A stretch of DNA of 64,000 nt from CAZHGD01 sp964531735 (GCA_964531735.1 CAZHGD010000001.1:1-64000); one strand, 5' to 3'. Positions 9,239 to 18,358 are shown, counted from the stretch's first letter. The notes: generated by a model not told the origin, from the sequence alone. A program made the numbers and translations.

Positions 9239-9615
9239 GCGTCACGCAGCAACTGGACCTGACGGTGCCGGCGCGGCCCGAGTTTGTCGGTGTGGCGCGG
9301 CTGACGCTGGCCGGTCTGGCCAGCCGTCTGGGGCTCGATATCCAGCAGGTGGAGGATGTCAAGGTCGCCGTGGCCGAGGCGATGACGCTGCTGCTCGGCG
9401 CCGGTGATGGCGGCGGCGCGATCCAGTTGTCGGCGCAGTGGGACGACGGCCGGCTGGACATTGCGGTCAGCCGCGGGGGCTCGGCGGTGTCGCTGGAGCG
9501 CGAAGAGGCGGCCATCGCGATGATGGTGATGGAAGCCATGATGGATGAAGCGCGTTTGGAGCCGTTGGCGGACCGCCCGTGTGTGCGGCTGAGCAAGGCG
9601 CGCGCGTCGGTATGA
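9235..9615 (+). CDS. Anti-sigma-factor-like protein (RsbW/HATPase-like, degenerate ATP site)
   Basis: Protein of 126 aa in the position expected for the RsbW-type anti-sigma kinase, starting at a GTG that overlaps the STAS gene. The fold is recognisable from the N-terminus (LTVPARPEFVGVARLTLAGLASRLG), the N-box helix region (DVKVAVAEAMTLLLG) and the C-terminal helix (MMVMEAMMDEARLEPL). The motifs that bind ATP in the GHKL family are missing: the N-box Asn is Leu, the G1 motif DxGxG is absent (ISRGGSAVS region), and the glycine-rich lid before the last helix is EEAAIA. It may bind the sigma factor without phosphorylating the antagonist. The call depends strongly on its neighbours. Confidence 0.75.
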   Translation: MSVTQQLDLTVPARPEFVGVARLTLAGLASRLGLDIQQVEDVKVAVAEAMTLLLGAGDGGGAIQLSAQWDDGRLDIAVSRGGSAVSLEREEAAIAMMVMEAMMDEARLEPLADRPCVRLSKARASV

Positions 9616-9628
9616 GCAAGGTGTCCCG

Positions 9629-10393
9629 GTGAGCGACAGCGACCGCGCGGCCGAAGCCACGCAGCCCGAAGACAGCGTGGTCCGGCGGTTCCGCGAACTA
9701 CGGCGGACCCGCGACGCGGCGTTGCGTGACCGGCTGATTCAGGACCACCTGCCGCTGGTGCGCGGCTTGGCCCGCCGGTTTGCCAACCGCGGCGAGCCGC
9801 TCGACGACCTGGTCAGCACCGGTACGCTGGCCCTGATCAACGCCGTCGACCGGTTCGATCCGACGCTGGGCACCAAGTTCAGCACCTTCGCCACGCCGAC
9901 CATCATCGGCGAACTGCGACGCTACTTCCGCGACAAGTCGTGGGCCATGAAGGTGCCCCGCCGTATGCAGGAGTTGAACCGCGCCGCCAGCCAGGCCCGC
10001 GAGGCGCTGACGCAGCGACTCGGGCGCACGCCGAGTTACGCGGAGATCGCGGCCGAACTGGACGCCACCGAAGAGCAGGTGATTGAGGCGATTGAGAGCG
10101 GCCGGGGGTACGATCTGGTCTCGATGGACCAGCTCGGCAGTACCGACGAGGGCACGACGCATGAGGGACCGGGTGAGGAGGACGAGGGTCTGCTGAACGT
10201 GGTGCGGCGAGTCGAGGTCGATCAGGCCATGGCCAGCATCCTCGACGACCGCGAACGCCGGATTGTCCGGCTATACTACTATGAGGAACTATCGCAGACC
10301 GACATCGCCACCCGGGAGGGCATCTCGCAGATGCATGTCTCACGGCTGCTCAGCCGCGCCAAACTGAAGCTCCGCAGGTACCTGCAGGGGTGA
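9629..10393 (+). CDS. RNA polymerase sigma factor, SigB/SigF/SigG family
   Basis: Alternative sigma-70 family factor of 254 aa, starting at GTG 9629 after AAGGTG. Region 2 is intact (LPLVRGLARRF, LDDLVSTGTLALINAVDRFDP, KFSTFATPTIIGELRRYFRD), as is region 3 (KVPRRMQELN, LGRTPSYAEIAAEL). Region 4 is a full helix-turn-helix (DRERRIVRLYYYEELSQTDIA, ISQMHVSRLLSRAKLKLRRYL). Such factors direct general-stress or developmental regulons. It is third in the operon after a STAS antagonist and an anti-sigma-like protein, the standard partner-switch order. Confidence 0.94.
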   Translation: MSDSDRAAEATQPEDSVVRRFRELRRTRDAALRDRLIQDHLPLVRGLARRFANRGEPLDDLVSTGTLALINAVDRFDPTLGTKFSTFATPTIIGELRRYFRDKSWAMKVPRRMQELNRAASQAREALTQRLGRTPSYAEIAAELDATEEQVIEAIESGRGYDLVSMDQLGSTDEGTTHEGPGEEDEGLLNVVRRVEVDQAMASILDDRERRIVRLYYYEELSQTDIATREGISQMHVSRLLSRAKLKLRRYLQG

Positions 10394-10397
10394 GATT

Positions 10398-11672
10398 ATG
10401 AACAGCGGCATCTTGCTGGTGGTCGTCATTGGGGTGCTGATTGCCTTCAGCTACGCCGCTCCGGACACCCCGCAGACCGCGCGCGTCCGGCGGGCGTTGG
10501 GCTTCGGCGTGGGGGTGCTGCTCGCGTTGGCGGCCATCCACCGCTACCGCTCGCTGCTGCCGCCGTTCGTGCTGCCACTGCTCTGCGCCTATCTCTGCGA
10601 TCCGCTGCTCGACCGCCTGGAGCGCAACGGCGTGCGGCGCATCGTTTCGATCGTCATGGTCTATGCGGTGCTGCTGCTCGCTCTGGGTGTGGCCGCGGTG
10701 CTGGTGATTCCGCCGGTCAGCCGCGAAGTGGCCGAACTGGTCTCGCCGCTGACCAAGGGCGGCGGCCTCGACATGGGCGCCGTTCAGGAACTGGTGGCCA
10801 ACCAGGAGAAGCTGCGCAAGGGCCTGGCCAAGAAAGCCCTGGAACTCGGCGTGCGGCAGGAGTGGGTGCTCCAACTAGAGGACAACCTGGCCACGTTCGA
10901 CCTCAAGGAGCGCGCCACGCAGGCGGCCCAGTGGGTGGCCGAGCAGCTCCGCGCCACCGTCGGCTGGGTGGCGACGCAGTTGTCGGGCCTGCTCTGGGTG
11001 GCCCTGTTGCCCTTCACGCTGTTCTACTTCCTGCTGGACTACGACGCCCTACGCCATCGCCTCTACTTCATGGTGCCGCTGCAGCGACGCTCCGAGGTGG
11101 CGGCACTGGCCGGGAGCATCAACCGTGCCATGGGCAGCTACCTCCGCGGCTACGCGGTGCTGTCGCTGGCCGTTGGTGTCGCCGCCACCACCACGCTGCT
11201 CATCCTGAGCCACTTCTTCGGCTTCCGCTACGCGCTGCTGATTGGGCTGGTGGCCGGCTGCACCTACATCATTCCGTACGTGGGCAGCCTGACTTGCGTG
11301 TTCCTGTCGGCCCTGAGCGCCTACTTGACCGGTGGCCACAGCCTGGCCGAGGCCGGCATCACGCTGGTGGTGATGCAGGGCGTGAACACCTGCTTCGACA
11401 GCTTCATCACGCCGCGCGTGATCGGTGAGAGCACCGGTCTGCACCCGCTCTGGGTGATGTTCGCCCTGATGGTCGGCGGCGCGGAGTTCGGGTTGCTGGG
11501 CGTGATCCTGGCGACGCCCGTGACCGTCTGCATCAAGATCGTGCTGGAGCACTTCTTCCCGCGGCTGACCGCCCCCATCCCTGCCGATGAGACGCCGGAA
11601 GCCACGGCCGGCGGCGCCCCCGCGGCGCTGGACAACACGGATTCCGACCTTGGAAAGGACGTAGACGCATGA
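10398..11672 (+). CDS. AI-2E family transporter (PerM-like membrane protein)
   Basis: Polytopic inner-membrane protein of 424 aa. The ATG lies 4 bases after the sigma factor stop. The N-terminal membrane segments (LLVVVIGVLIAFSYA, VGVLLALAAIHRY, LPPFVLPLLCAYL), the amphipathic central part, and the C-terminal permease half (YAVLSLAVGVAATTTLLIL, YALLIGLVAGCTYIIPYVG, TPRVIGESTGLHPLWV, LLGVILATPVTVCI) match the family. The family was named for AI-2 export but includes Na+/H+ antiporters and permeases of unknown substrate. A polar tail rich in Ala, Asp and Thr (about 30 residues) follows the last membrane segment. It overlaps alaS by 4 bp (ATGA). Confidence 0.88.
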   Translation: MNSGILLVVVIGVLIAFSYAAPDTPQTARVRRALGFGVGVLLALAAIHRYRSLLPPFVLPLLCAYLCDPLLDRLERNGVRRIVSIVMVYAVLLLALGVAAVLVIPPVSREVAELVSPLTKGGGLDMGAVQELVANQEKLRKGLAKKALELGVRQEWVLQLEDNLATFDLKERATQAAQWVAEQLRATVGWVATQLSGLLWVALLPFTLFYFLLDYDALRHRLYFMVPLQRRSEVAALAGSINRAMGSYLRGYAVLSLAVGVAATTTLLILSHFFGFRYALLIGLVAGCTYIIPYVGSLTCVFLSALSAYLTGGHSLAEAGITLVVMQGVNTCFDSFITPRVIGESTGLHPLWVMFALMVGGAEFGLLGVILATPVTVCIKIVLEHFFPRLTAPIPADETPEATAGGAPAALDNTDSDLGKDVDA

Positions 11673-14377
11673 CCGGTGACGAAATCCGCCGCCGCTTCCT
11701 GGAGTTCTTCGAAGCGCGCGAGCATCTGGTGCTGCCCAGCGCCAAACTACTGCCCGACGACCCGACCACCTACTTCACCTCGGCCGGGATGCAGCCGTTC
11801 GTGCCCTACTTCCTGGGCAACGAGCGCCCGCCGCAACCGCGCGTGGCGACCTGCCAGAAGTGCCTGCGGGCCGACGACCTGGACGAGGTCGGCGAGACCT
11901 CGCGCCACCTGACCTTCTTCGAGATGCTGGGCAACTTCAGCTTCGGCGACTACTTCAAGAAGGAAGCCATCGAGTGGGGCTGGGAGTTCGTGCTGCAGGG
12001 GCTCGAACTGGATCCGGCGCTGCTGTGGGTCAGTGTCTACGAGAAGGACGATGAGGCCGCCGAGATCTGGCATCGCCACGTCGGGGTGCCGAAGGAGCGC
12101 ATCGTCCGGTTCGGCATGGCCGACAACTGGTGGGGCCCGGTGGGCAACTCCGGTCCGTGCGGGCCGTGCAGCGAGATCTTCCTCGACCGCGGACCCGACT
12201 GGGGCGACGCGGCCTCGCCCGTCGAGGACGAGGGCGGCGACCGCTACGTCGAGCTGTGGAACCTGGTCTTCCAGCAGTACAACTCGAGCATGTCGAAGAA
12301 GGACCTGATGAAGACCGGCGAGGTGCCGACGCCGCTGCCGGCGCCCGGTATCGACACCGGGGCCGGCCTGGAGCGCATCGCCGCCGCCATGCAGGGCGTC
12401 TCGACCGTGTTCGAGAGCGACCTGCTGCGACCGCTGTGTGACGCCGTGATCCGCCTGGCCAACGAGCACGGCGGGCGCTATGAGTACCTGGTCGACCGCG
12501 ACGTGACCGCGGCGGTCAACCGCATCGCCGACCACGCCCGTGCGCTCACCTTCGCCATCTGCGACGGCATCTTCCCGTCGAACAAGGCCGGCGGCTACAC
12601 GCTCCGCCAGGTGGTCCGCCGCGCGGCGCGGTTCGGCCGGCTGCGCTTGGGCCTGGAGCAGCCGTTCGTGTGGCGGCTGACCGAGGACGTGGCACAGCGC
12701 TACGAGGCCGTCTACCCCGAGGTGCGCCAGGGCCTGGCGGCGGTGCAGGCCATCATCAAGCAGGAAGAGGAGCGGTTCGCCGAGGCGCTCGACAACGGCA
12801 TTCCGCGGCTGGAAGAGCAGTTGGCGGCGCTGCGCGACCAGGGCGGCACGCAGTTGGCCGGGCAGTCGGCGTTCTTCCTCTACGAGACCTTCGGCGTGCC
12901 GATTGAGGTCCAGGTGGAGGTCGCCGCCGAGCAGGGCTGCACGGTCGACGTGGCGCAGTTCGAGGACATCCGCACCAACCGCGAACGCGTCGCCATCGCC
13001 AAGGACTTCGAAGGCCACGGCGACTTTGGCGACGACCTGCTGGCCGACCTGCCGGCGACGGAGTTCGTGGGCTATGGCCAGCCCCAGGCCGACAGCGCCC
13101 TGCTGGCCATCCTGACCGCACCCGAGGTCGATCCGACCCGTGGGCTGGTGGTCGGCGGCGAGCGCCTCGAGCAGTTGGTCGCGCCGGCCGAGGCGACGTT
13201 GGTGCTGGCCCGGACGCCGTTCTACGCCGAATCGGGCGGCCAGGTGGGCGACCACGGGCAGATCACCGCGGGCGAGGCCCGGTTCGAAGTGGCCGAGACG
13301 CACAAGGACAAGAACGGCCGTTGGCTGCACGCCGGCCGGCTGGTCGCCGGCACGCTCCACCTGGGCGCGACGGTCAGCGGCCAGATCGACCCGGCGCGGC
13401 GCCAGCCGGTGCAACGCGCGCACACGGCGACGCACCTGCTGCACGCCGCGCTGCGCGAGCGGCTCGGACAGCATGTGGCGCAGGCCGGCTCGCTGGTCGA
13501 GCCGGACCGCTTGCGGTTCGACTTCTCGCACTTCGCGGCGCTGTCGCCTGAGGACATCGCGGCCATCGAGCAGCGCGTCAACGAGCGGATCATGGCCAAC
13601 GAGCCGCTGCTGATCGCCGAGAAGGCGCTGGACGAGGCGCGCAAACTCGGCGCGCTGATGTTCTTCGGTGAAAAGTACGGCAGCGTGGTGCGCGTGGTCA
13701 ACGTCGGCGAGGCGTACGGGCAGATCAGTACTGAATTGTGCGGCGGCTGCCACGTGGCGCGCACCGGGGACATCGGCCAGTTGCGGCTGGTCACCGAGGG
13801 CAGCGTGGGCAGCGGCGTGCGGCGCGTCGAGGCGCTGACCGGCGCCGCCGCGCTGGACTACGCCCGTGAGCACGAAGCTCGGCTGCGCGACGTGGCGGCG
13901 GTGGTGAAAGCGACGCCGACCGAAGCGGCCGACCGCGTGCAGGCACTGTTGGCGCAAGTCCGGCACCTGGAGCGCGAACTGGCGGCGCAGCAGCAGCAGA
14001 GCGCCGCCGGCGTGGCCGAGTCGCTCATCGCGCAGGCCGAGTCGCTCGGCGGCGTGCCGGTGGTGGCCGCGGCGCTGGGCGAGACCGAGGTCGATGCGGT
14101 CAAGGCCCTGGCCGATGATCTCTGCGACCGGCTGGCCGACGGCGTGGCGCTCCTGGGCACCGCGGCTGGTGGCAAGGTGGTGGTGGTCTGCAAGGCGGCC
14201 GACAGCGCCGTGGCGCAGGGCGTCCACTGCGGCGACGTGGTCAAGGCGGCGGCGCAGGCGGCCGGCGGCGGTGGCGGCGGGCGGCCGAACTTCGCCCAGG
14301 CCGGTGGGCGCGATGCGGCCAAGCTGGCCGAGGCGGTGGCCGCGGGACTGGCGAAGCTGCGGGAGCAGCTTGGCTGA
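11669..14377 (+). CDS. alaS: Alanyl-tRNA synthetase
   Basis: Full-length cytoplasmic class II synthetase, 902 aa, charging tRNA-Ala. The N-terminus (MTGDEIRRRFLEFFEAREH) and the catalytic domain motifs are all present: FTSAGMQPFVPYFLG, NWWGPVGNSGPCGPCSEI and GIDTGAGLERIAA. The editing domain has the zinc-site pattern HTATHLLH and CGGCHVARTGDIG. A DHHA1 C-terminal domain closes the protein (GKVVVVCKAAD, then GRPNFAQAGG). Length and order are normal. It is coupled to the transporter upstream, and ruvX starts 9 bp downstream, an order seen in several phyla. Confidence 0.98.
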   Translation: MTGDEIRRRFLEFFEAREHLVLPSAKLLPDDPTTYFTSAGMQPFVPYFLGNERPPQPRVATCQKCLRADDLDEVGETSRHLTFFEMLGNFSFGDYFKKEAIEWGWEFVLQGLELDPALLWVSVYEKDDEAAEIWHRHVGVPKERIVRFGMADNWWGPVGNSGPCGPCSEIFLDRGPDWGDAASPVEDEGGDRYVELWNLVFQQYNSSMSKKDLMKTGEVPTPLPAPGIDTGAGLERIAAAMQGVSTVFESDLLRPLCDAVIRLANEHGGRYEYLVDRDVTAAVNRIADHARALTFAICDGIFPSNKAGGYTLRQVVRRAARFGRLRLGLEQPFVWRLTEDVAQRYEAVYPEVRQGLAAVQAIIKQEEERFAEALDNGIPRLEEQLAALRDQGGTQLAGQSAFFLYETFGVPIEVQVEVAAEQGCTVDVAQFEDIRTNRERVAIAKDFEGHGDFGDDLLADLPATEFVGYGQPQADSALLAILTAPEVDPTRGLVVGGERLEQLVAPAEATLVLARTPFYAESGGQVGDHGQITAGEARFEVAETHKDKNGRWLHAGRLVAGTLHLGATVSGQIDPARRQPVQRAHTATHLLHAALRERLGQHVAQAGSLVEPDRLRFDFSHFAALSPEDIAAIEQRVNERIMANEPLLIAEKALDEARKLGALMFFGEKYGSVVRVVNVGEAYGQISTELCGGCHVARTGDIGQLRLVTEGSVGSGVRRVEALTGAAALDYAREHEARLRDVAAVVKATPTEAADRVQALLAQVRHLERELAAQQQQSAAGVAESLIAQAESLGGVPVVAAALGETEVDAVKALADDLCDRLADGVALLGTAAGGKVVVVCKAADSAVAQGVHCGDVVKAAAQAAGGGGGGRPNFAQAGGRDAAKLAEAVAAGLAKLREQLG

Positions 14378-14386
14378 GCAACGGTC

Positions 14387-14824
14387 ATGGCGGTGCATCT
14401 GGCGCTCGACGTGGGGCAACGGACGATTGGTCTGGCGGTCTGCGACGCGGACGAGACGCAGGTGACGGCGCTCTACACCGTGGGCCGCGTCAGTCGCCGG
14501 CGCGACGTCGCCGCGGTAGCGGCCGAGGTGGAACGGCGGCAGGTGGCCACCGTGGTGGTCGGTCTGGCCTGTCTGGCCGATGGCCAGGAAGGCGAGAGCG
14601 CCCGCCGGGCGCGGTGCATTGGCGACATGGTGGCGGCGCAGACTGGTCGCCCGGTGGTCTATCAGGACGAGCACTTGTCCAGCTTTGAGGCCGAGGAACG
14701 CCTGCGGCAGCGCGGCTACAGCGGCGAGCCGCTACGGCAGCGGCTGGACGCCGAAGCGGCGCGGGTGATCCTGGAGGACTACCTCGACCGGCGTGACCGT
14801 GGCGACTCGGCGGCGCAAGCATGA
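14387..14824 (+). CDS. ruvX: Putative pre-16S rRNA nuclease / Holliday junction resolvase RuvX (YqgF)
   Basis: RNase H-fold protein of 145 aa. YqgF proteins are implicated in trimming the 5' end of 16S rRNA and in branched-DNA cleavage. The first strand carries the catalytic Asp (LALDVGQRTIGLAVCD); the second acidic position is in VVVGLACLADGQEGE; YQDEHLSSFEAEERL matches the DERxxT region; the last Asp is in LDAEAARVILEDYL. The ATG starts 9 bp after alaS. It overlaps the following gene by 4 bp (ATGA). Confidence 0.92.
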   Translation: MAVHLALDVGQRTIGLAVCDADETQVTALYTVGRVSRRRDVAAVAAEVERRQVATVVVGLACLADGQEGESARRARCIGDMVAAQTGRPVVYQDEHLSSFEAEERLRQRGYSGEPLRQRLDAEAARVILEDYLDRRDRGDSAAQA

Positions 14825-15984
14825 ATCGCAGCAACCGATCCTGGCTGGTGCTGGTGGTGAGCGTGTTGGCCACGGCCGGCACGCTCGCGGCCGCCGCGCC
14901 CTGGGCCGACTCCTACGAGACGGCCCGGCGTGTCTACCAGAACGCGAATGACGCCACTGACCTGGAGATGGTGGTGGCGCTGTGCGAGCAGGCGCTGCAA
15001 CGCGGCTGTCCGCCGCGCCGGCAGGGCGAGGTGCAGTTCCTGCGCGGGCGCGCCGCCTACGATGCCAAGCAGAGCCTGGTGGCCGTGACGGCGCTCCGCA
15101 GCGCGGTGGAGGCCGAGCCGAAGCTGGCCGAGTACCGGCTGTGGCTGGGCTACGCCTACTTCCTCGACGGCCGGCCCACGCACGCGGCGCGGCTGTTCAA
15201 GGCGTTGCGGCAGAGCCCCGACACCGATGAGGCGGTGCGCAAGTCGTCCACCGAGTGGTTGGAGGCGCTGCACGAGCCGGTGCCCGTGACCGCCACCGAG
15301 CCGGCGGCGACCATGTCGGTACCGGGCGGCCTGGTGCGCTACCACCTCGGCGAGCCGTTCGTGGTGGCCATCCGCGAAGCGTTGGCCGCGGCGCGGCAGC
15401 AGTTGTCCGAGCGGCTGCAGGTCGAGGTCACCGAGCCGGTCGAGGTGGTGCTGCTGGCCGACGCCGACGAGTACCGCCGCTACCTCAGCGCGCGCAAGCT
15501 GCCGCGGCCGGAGTGGAGCACGGCGTGTACGGTGAACGGCCGCATCTTCACCTATCCGGCGGCGGGTGCCCGCGACGGGTTCAAGGCCACGCTGGCGCAC
15601 GAGTACACGCACGTGGCCCTGCGCGCCTACGCCGACGACCGCGCCCTGCCGTGCTGGCTCGACGAGGGTCTGGCGGTGCTGCTCAGCGGCCAGTTCCCCT
15701 CGTACCGCGACGAGCTGCGGGCGACGCGGGGCCTGCTCAGCCTGGAGGCCCTGCTGGTGGACAGCTTCGGCGCTTACGAGCGGCAGATGGCCCGGTTGGC
15801 CTATCTGCAAAGCAAGGCCATGGCCGAGGATCTGTTGCTGGTCCACGGCCCGATGAAGCTGCGCGCGTACCTGCGCGCGCTGGGTCTGGGTCAGACGATC
15901 GAGGCGGCGTTCGAGGCCACGTACCAGGTGACCATGCGCGACTTCTACCAATGGTGGTTCACGGAGCGCGTGGATGGCCGGTGA
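14821..15984 (+). CDS. Exported TPR protein with peptidase-MA-like (gluzincin) domain
   Basis: Predicted exported metallopeptidase-like protein of 387 aa. The signal peptide is MNRSNRSWLVLVVSVLATAG followed by TLAAAAP. Residues about 30-150 contain TPR-like helices (LRSAVEAEPKLAEYRLWLGYAY). The C-terminal half is a peptidase-MA-like domain with zinc motif H260-E261-Y-T-H264 and the downstream third ligand E282 in WLDEGLAVL, so the site looks intact. The substrate is unknown. It overlaps both the gene before (4 bp) and the methyltransferase after (11 bp), so it is translated with them, although no functional link is evident. Confidence 0.82.
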   Translation: MNRSNRSWLVLVVSVLATAGTLAAAAPWADSYETARRVYQNANDATDLEMVVALCEQALQRGCPPRRQGEVQFLRGRAAYDAKQSLVAVTALRSAVEAEPKLAEYRLWLGYAYFLDGRPTHAARLFKALRQSPDTDEAVRKSSTEWLEALHEPVPVTATEPAATMSVPGGLVRYHLGEPFVVAIREALAAARQQLSERLQVEVTEPVEVVLLADADEYRRYLSARKLPRPEWSTACTVNGRIFTYPAAGARDGFKATLAHEYTHVALRAYADDRALPCWLDEGLAVLLSGQFPSYRDELRATRGLLSLEALLVDSFGAYERQMARLAYLQSKAMAEDLLLVHGPMKLRAYLRALGLGQTIEAAFEATYQVTMRDFYQWWFTERVDGR

Positions 15985-16711
15985 CTCTTTTGGTGCCATC
16001 GCGCCGTTCTACGACCGCGTGATGGAGCGAGTGCCGTACCAGCAGTGGGCCGACTACGTCGATCTGCTGGTGCGACACTGGGATGGCTCGCGCCGCCGCG
16101 TGCTCGATCTGGCCTGTGGTACCGGCACGGTGGCGCTGGAACTGGCCCGGCGGGGCAGCGAGGTGGTCGGCGTGGACCTGTCGGCACCGATGCTGGCGGT
16201 GGCCGAGGCCAAGGCCGCCGCGGCCGGGCTGTCGGTCCACTGGGTGCGCCAGAACATGGCCTCGCTGGCGCTGGCGCCGGCGTTCGATCTGGTGGTTTGC
16301 CTGTTCGACAGCCTCAACTACCTGTTGGAGTTGTCAGAACTGGAGGCGGCCTTCTGCGGTGTGCGGCAGGCGATGGTGCCCGGCGCGTTGTTCATCTTCG
16401 ATGTGAACACCGAACTGGCGCTCGAACTGGAGCTGTTCACGCAGGAGGAGATGGAGCCCGACGCACCGGTGCGTCTGCGCTGGAAGAGCCGGTATGACCG
16501 GGCCGCTCGGATCAGCACGGTGGACATGGAGTTCCACCTGGACGACGGCCGGGTGGTCCACGAGACGCACCGCGAACGGGCCTACTCGTTCGACGAGCTG
16601 CGCGGCGCCGTCGAGGCGGCGGGGCTGCGCACCTTGGCGGTCTATGACGCCTATACGTTCAACCTGCCGCGGAAGCGGAGCGACCGCGTGTTCTATGTCT
16701 GCCGCACCTGA
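15974..16711 (+). CDS. Class I SAM-dependent methyltransferase
   Basis: Cytoplasmic methyltransferase of 245 aa. The SAM-binding motif I is VLDLACGTGTVALELARRG, followed by an acidic motif (VVGVDLSAPMLAVAEAKA) and motif IV-like DLVVCLFDSLNYLL. The start FGAIAPFYDRVM and the C-terminal half (YSFDELRGAVEAAGL) resemble bacterial methyltransferases of the Methyltransf_25 type with unknown substrate. The ATG lies inside the end of the preceding gene, so translation is coupled. Confidence 0.88.
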   Translation: MAGDSFGAIAPFYDRVMERVPYQQWADYVDLLVRHWDGSRRRVLDLACGTGTVALELARRGSEVVGVDLSAPMLAVAEAKAAAAGLSVHWVRQNMASLALAPAFDLVVCLFDSLNYLLELSELEAAFCGVRQAMVPGALFIFDVNTELALELELFTQEEMEPDAPVRLRWKSRYDRAARISTVDMEFHLDDGRVVHETHRERAYSFDELRGAVEAAGLRTLAVYDAYTFNLPRKRSDRVFYVCRT

Positions 16712-16750
16712 GCGGCGCGGGTAGCCGGCAGACCAACGGGAGACGGCGTG

Positions 16751-18358
16751 ATGTGGAAGAAGCGAACGGTCTGGGCGGCGCTGGCGCTGTTGGTCACCGT
16801 GGCGGCGGGCTGGACGGCGGCGCCGCCGCGGGGCAAGGCCCCGGCCAAGAGAGAGCCGGCGCCCGACAGCACCGAAGGCATCGTTGGCCAGATCAAGGGC
16901 GACAAGCTCCGGGCGTTCATACCACGCATCGACTCCATCGCGCAGATGGCCGGCGACGGCAACTTCAAGGGCGCCCTGGCCATGGCCGACAAGTCGGCGG
17001 TTGAGGTGATGAACCTGGCCGTCGTGCGCGAGGACATCGCGGCGCGCGCGATCCTGTCGGCCATCTTCACCGGCCTGGGCGGCAACATGCAGGCGGCGCT
17101 GGGCCAGACGCGTCAGGCCATGTCGCAATGGCGCCGGGTCGAGTCGATGGAGGTGCCCAAAGATCTGAAGGCCATGGCCATCGCCAGCCAGGGGCTGGCG
17201 TCGGCGGTGGTGGGTGACTATGGCACCGCCGAGGGCTACGAGCGCCGAGCCCGCGGCATCGACCAGCAGGGCATCGCGCCGGCCATGGCCGCGATGACGG
17301 CCGTCGAGCGCGGCGACGCCGCAGGCGCACTCAGCATGCTACGGCCTTGGCTCGGGCGGGGCAGTCTGCCGGGCTGGACCTCGCTCGCCGCCGGCGTGGC
17401 GGCGCTGTGCGTCAAGCGCGTGCCCGAAGCGTCGAACTACCTGCAAGGTCAGGTGACCAAGCGCGAGGTGGGCTACCTGCCGTTGTGGTACCTGGCCACC
17501 GGTCTGGCCGAGGCCGCCAGCGGCTCCATCGAGGGCGCCCGCATCAAGTTCACCGAGGGTTCGTCGCGCGAGTACGGCCGCTTCCGGCCGACGACTGTGC
17601 TGTTGGCCCTGGTCAACCTGGCAGCCGGACAGGACAGCCAGGCCGCGGGCGAGATCCGGGCCCGAATGCGCTACGCACCGACGCACTACCAGGTGATCCT
17701 GAACGACCTTCTCGCGCGGCCGGATGCCGCCCGCGCTCGGGCCGCGCTGGCCGAGCCGAAGTACTGGCTGACCGTCAACGGCTACAGCGCCGGTGGGCTG
17801 TCGAAGGCCCCGGCCGTGACGCCACCGCCGCCCCCGGCGCCGCTGGTGGAGAAGCCCAAGGCGCCGGCCGGTGGTGGTGGTGCGCCGGCCGCGCCGGGCG
17901 CCCCCGAAGCGCCGGCGGCGAAGCCCGGTGGCGACCAAGCATCCGGTGAGCCGGCCAAGGAAGAAGGCCCGAGCGGCATCGACACGCGCGCCCTGTCGAC
18001 GCAGGCGGCGCAAGCCTACCAAGCCGCGCTGCGCCTCATCGCGAACGGCTGCCTGGCCGAAGCCGAGGCGGCGCTGGCCAGTTCGGTGCGGATGAGCCCG
18101 TTGCCCGAAGCCTGCCTGGCGCTGGGTCAGCTCCGCTTCCGCCGGGGCGACGTGGCCCGCGCGCGCTACGACTACGCGGCGGCGGTGAGCCTCCGCCCGC
18201 AGTGGGCCGACGCGGTGTTCTCGCTGGCCACGGCCGAAGACGCCCTGACCAACGCGCCGCGCGCGGTGGAACTGTATCAGCAGGCGCTGAAGCTGGGTCT
18301 GGGCGGCGAGATGGCCACCTACGCCTCGCAACGCCTGAGCGCGCTGGGCGGCCGCTGA
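16751..18358 (+). CDS. Exported TPR-containing protein
   Basis: Predicted exported protein of 535 aa. The ATG at 16751 is chosen because GGGAG lies 8 bases upstream; an in-frame GTG directly precedes it. The signal peptide is MWKKRTVWAALALLVTVAAG. The N-terminal ~330 residues are helical repeats (NFKGALAMADKSAVEVMNL, IAPAMAAMTAVERGDAAGA). A long Pro/Ala/Gly-rich linker (about residues 357-410) connects to a C-terminal TPR block (AYQAALRLIANGCLAEAEA, then VELYQQALKLGL). Scaffold role likely; function unknown. Last gene of the operon starting at 8870; palindromes follow its stop. Confidence 0.8.
   Translation: MWKKRTVWAALALLVTVAAGWTAAPPRGKAPAKREPAPDSTEGIVGQIKGDKLRAFIPRIDSIAQMAGDGNFKGALAMADKSAVEVMNLAVVREDIAARAILSAIFTGLGGNMQAALGQTRQAMSQWRRVESMEVPKDLKAMAIASQGLASAVVGDYGTAEGYERRARGIDQQGIAPAMAAMTAVERGDAAGALSMLRPWLGRGSLPGWTSLAAGVAALCVKRVPEASNYLQGQVTKREVGYLPLWYLATGLAEAASGSIEGARIKFTEGSSREYGRFRPTTVLLALVNLAAGQDSQAAGEIRARMRYAPTHYQVILNDLLARPDAARARAALAEPKYWLTVNGYSAGGLSKAPAVTPPPPPAPLVEKPKAPAGGGGAPAAPGAPEAPAAKPGGDQASGEPAKEEGPSGIDTRALSTQAAQAYQAALRLIANGCLAEAEAALASSVRMSPLPEACLALGQLRFRRGDVARARYDYAAAVSLRPQWADAVFSLATAEDALTNAPRAVELYQQALKLGLGGEMATYASQRLSALGGR

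Noticed and set aside
11747..14674. A 975-codon open frame on the minus strand opposite alaS and ruvX
   Set aside because: It is an antisense shadow caused by very high GC at third positions. alaS has all family motifs and the antisense translation has none.
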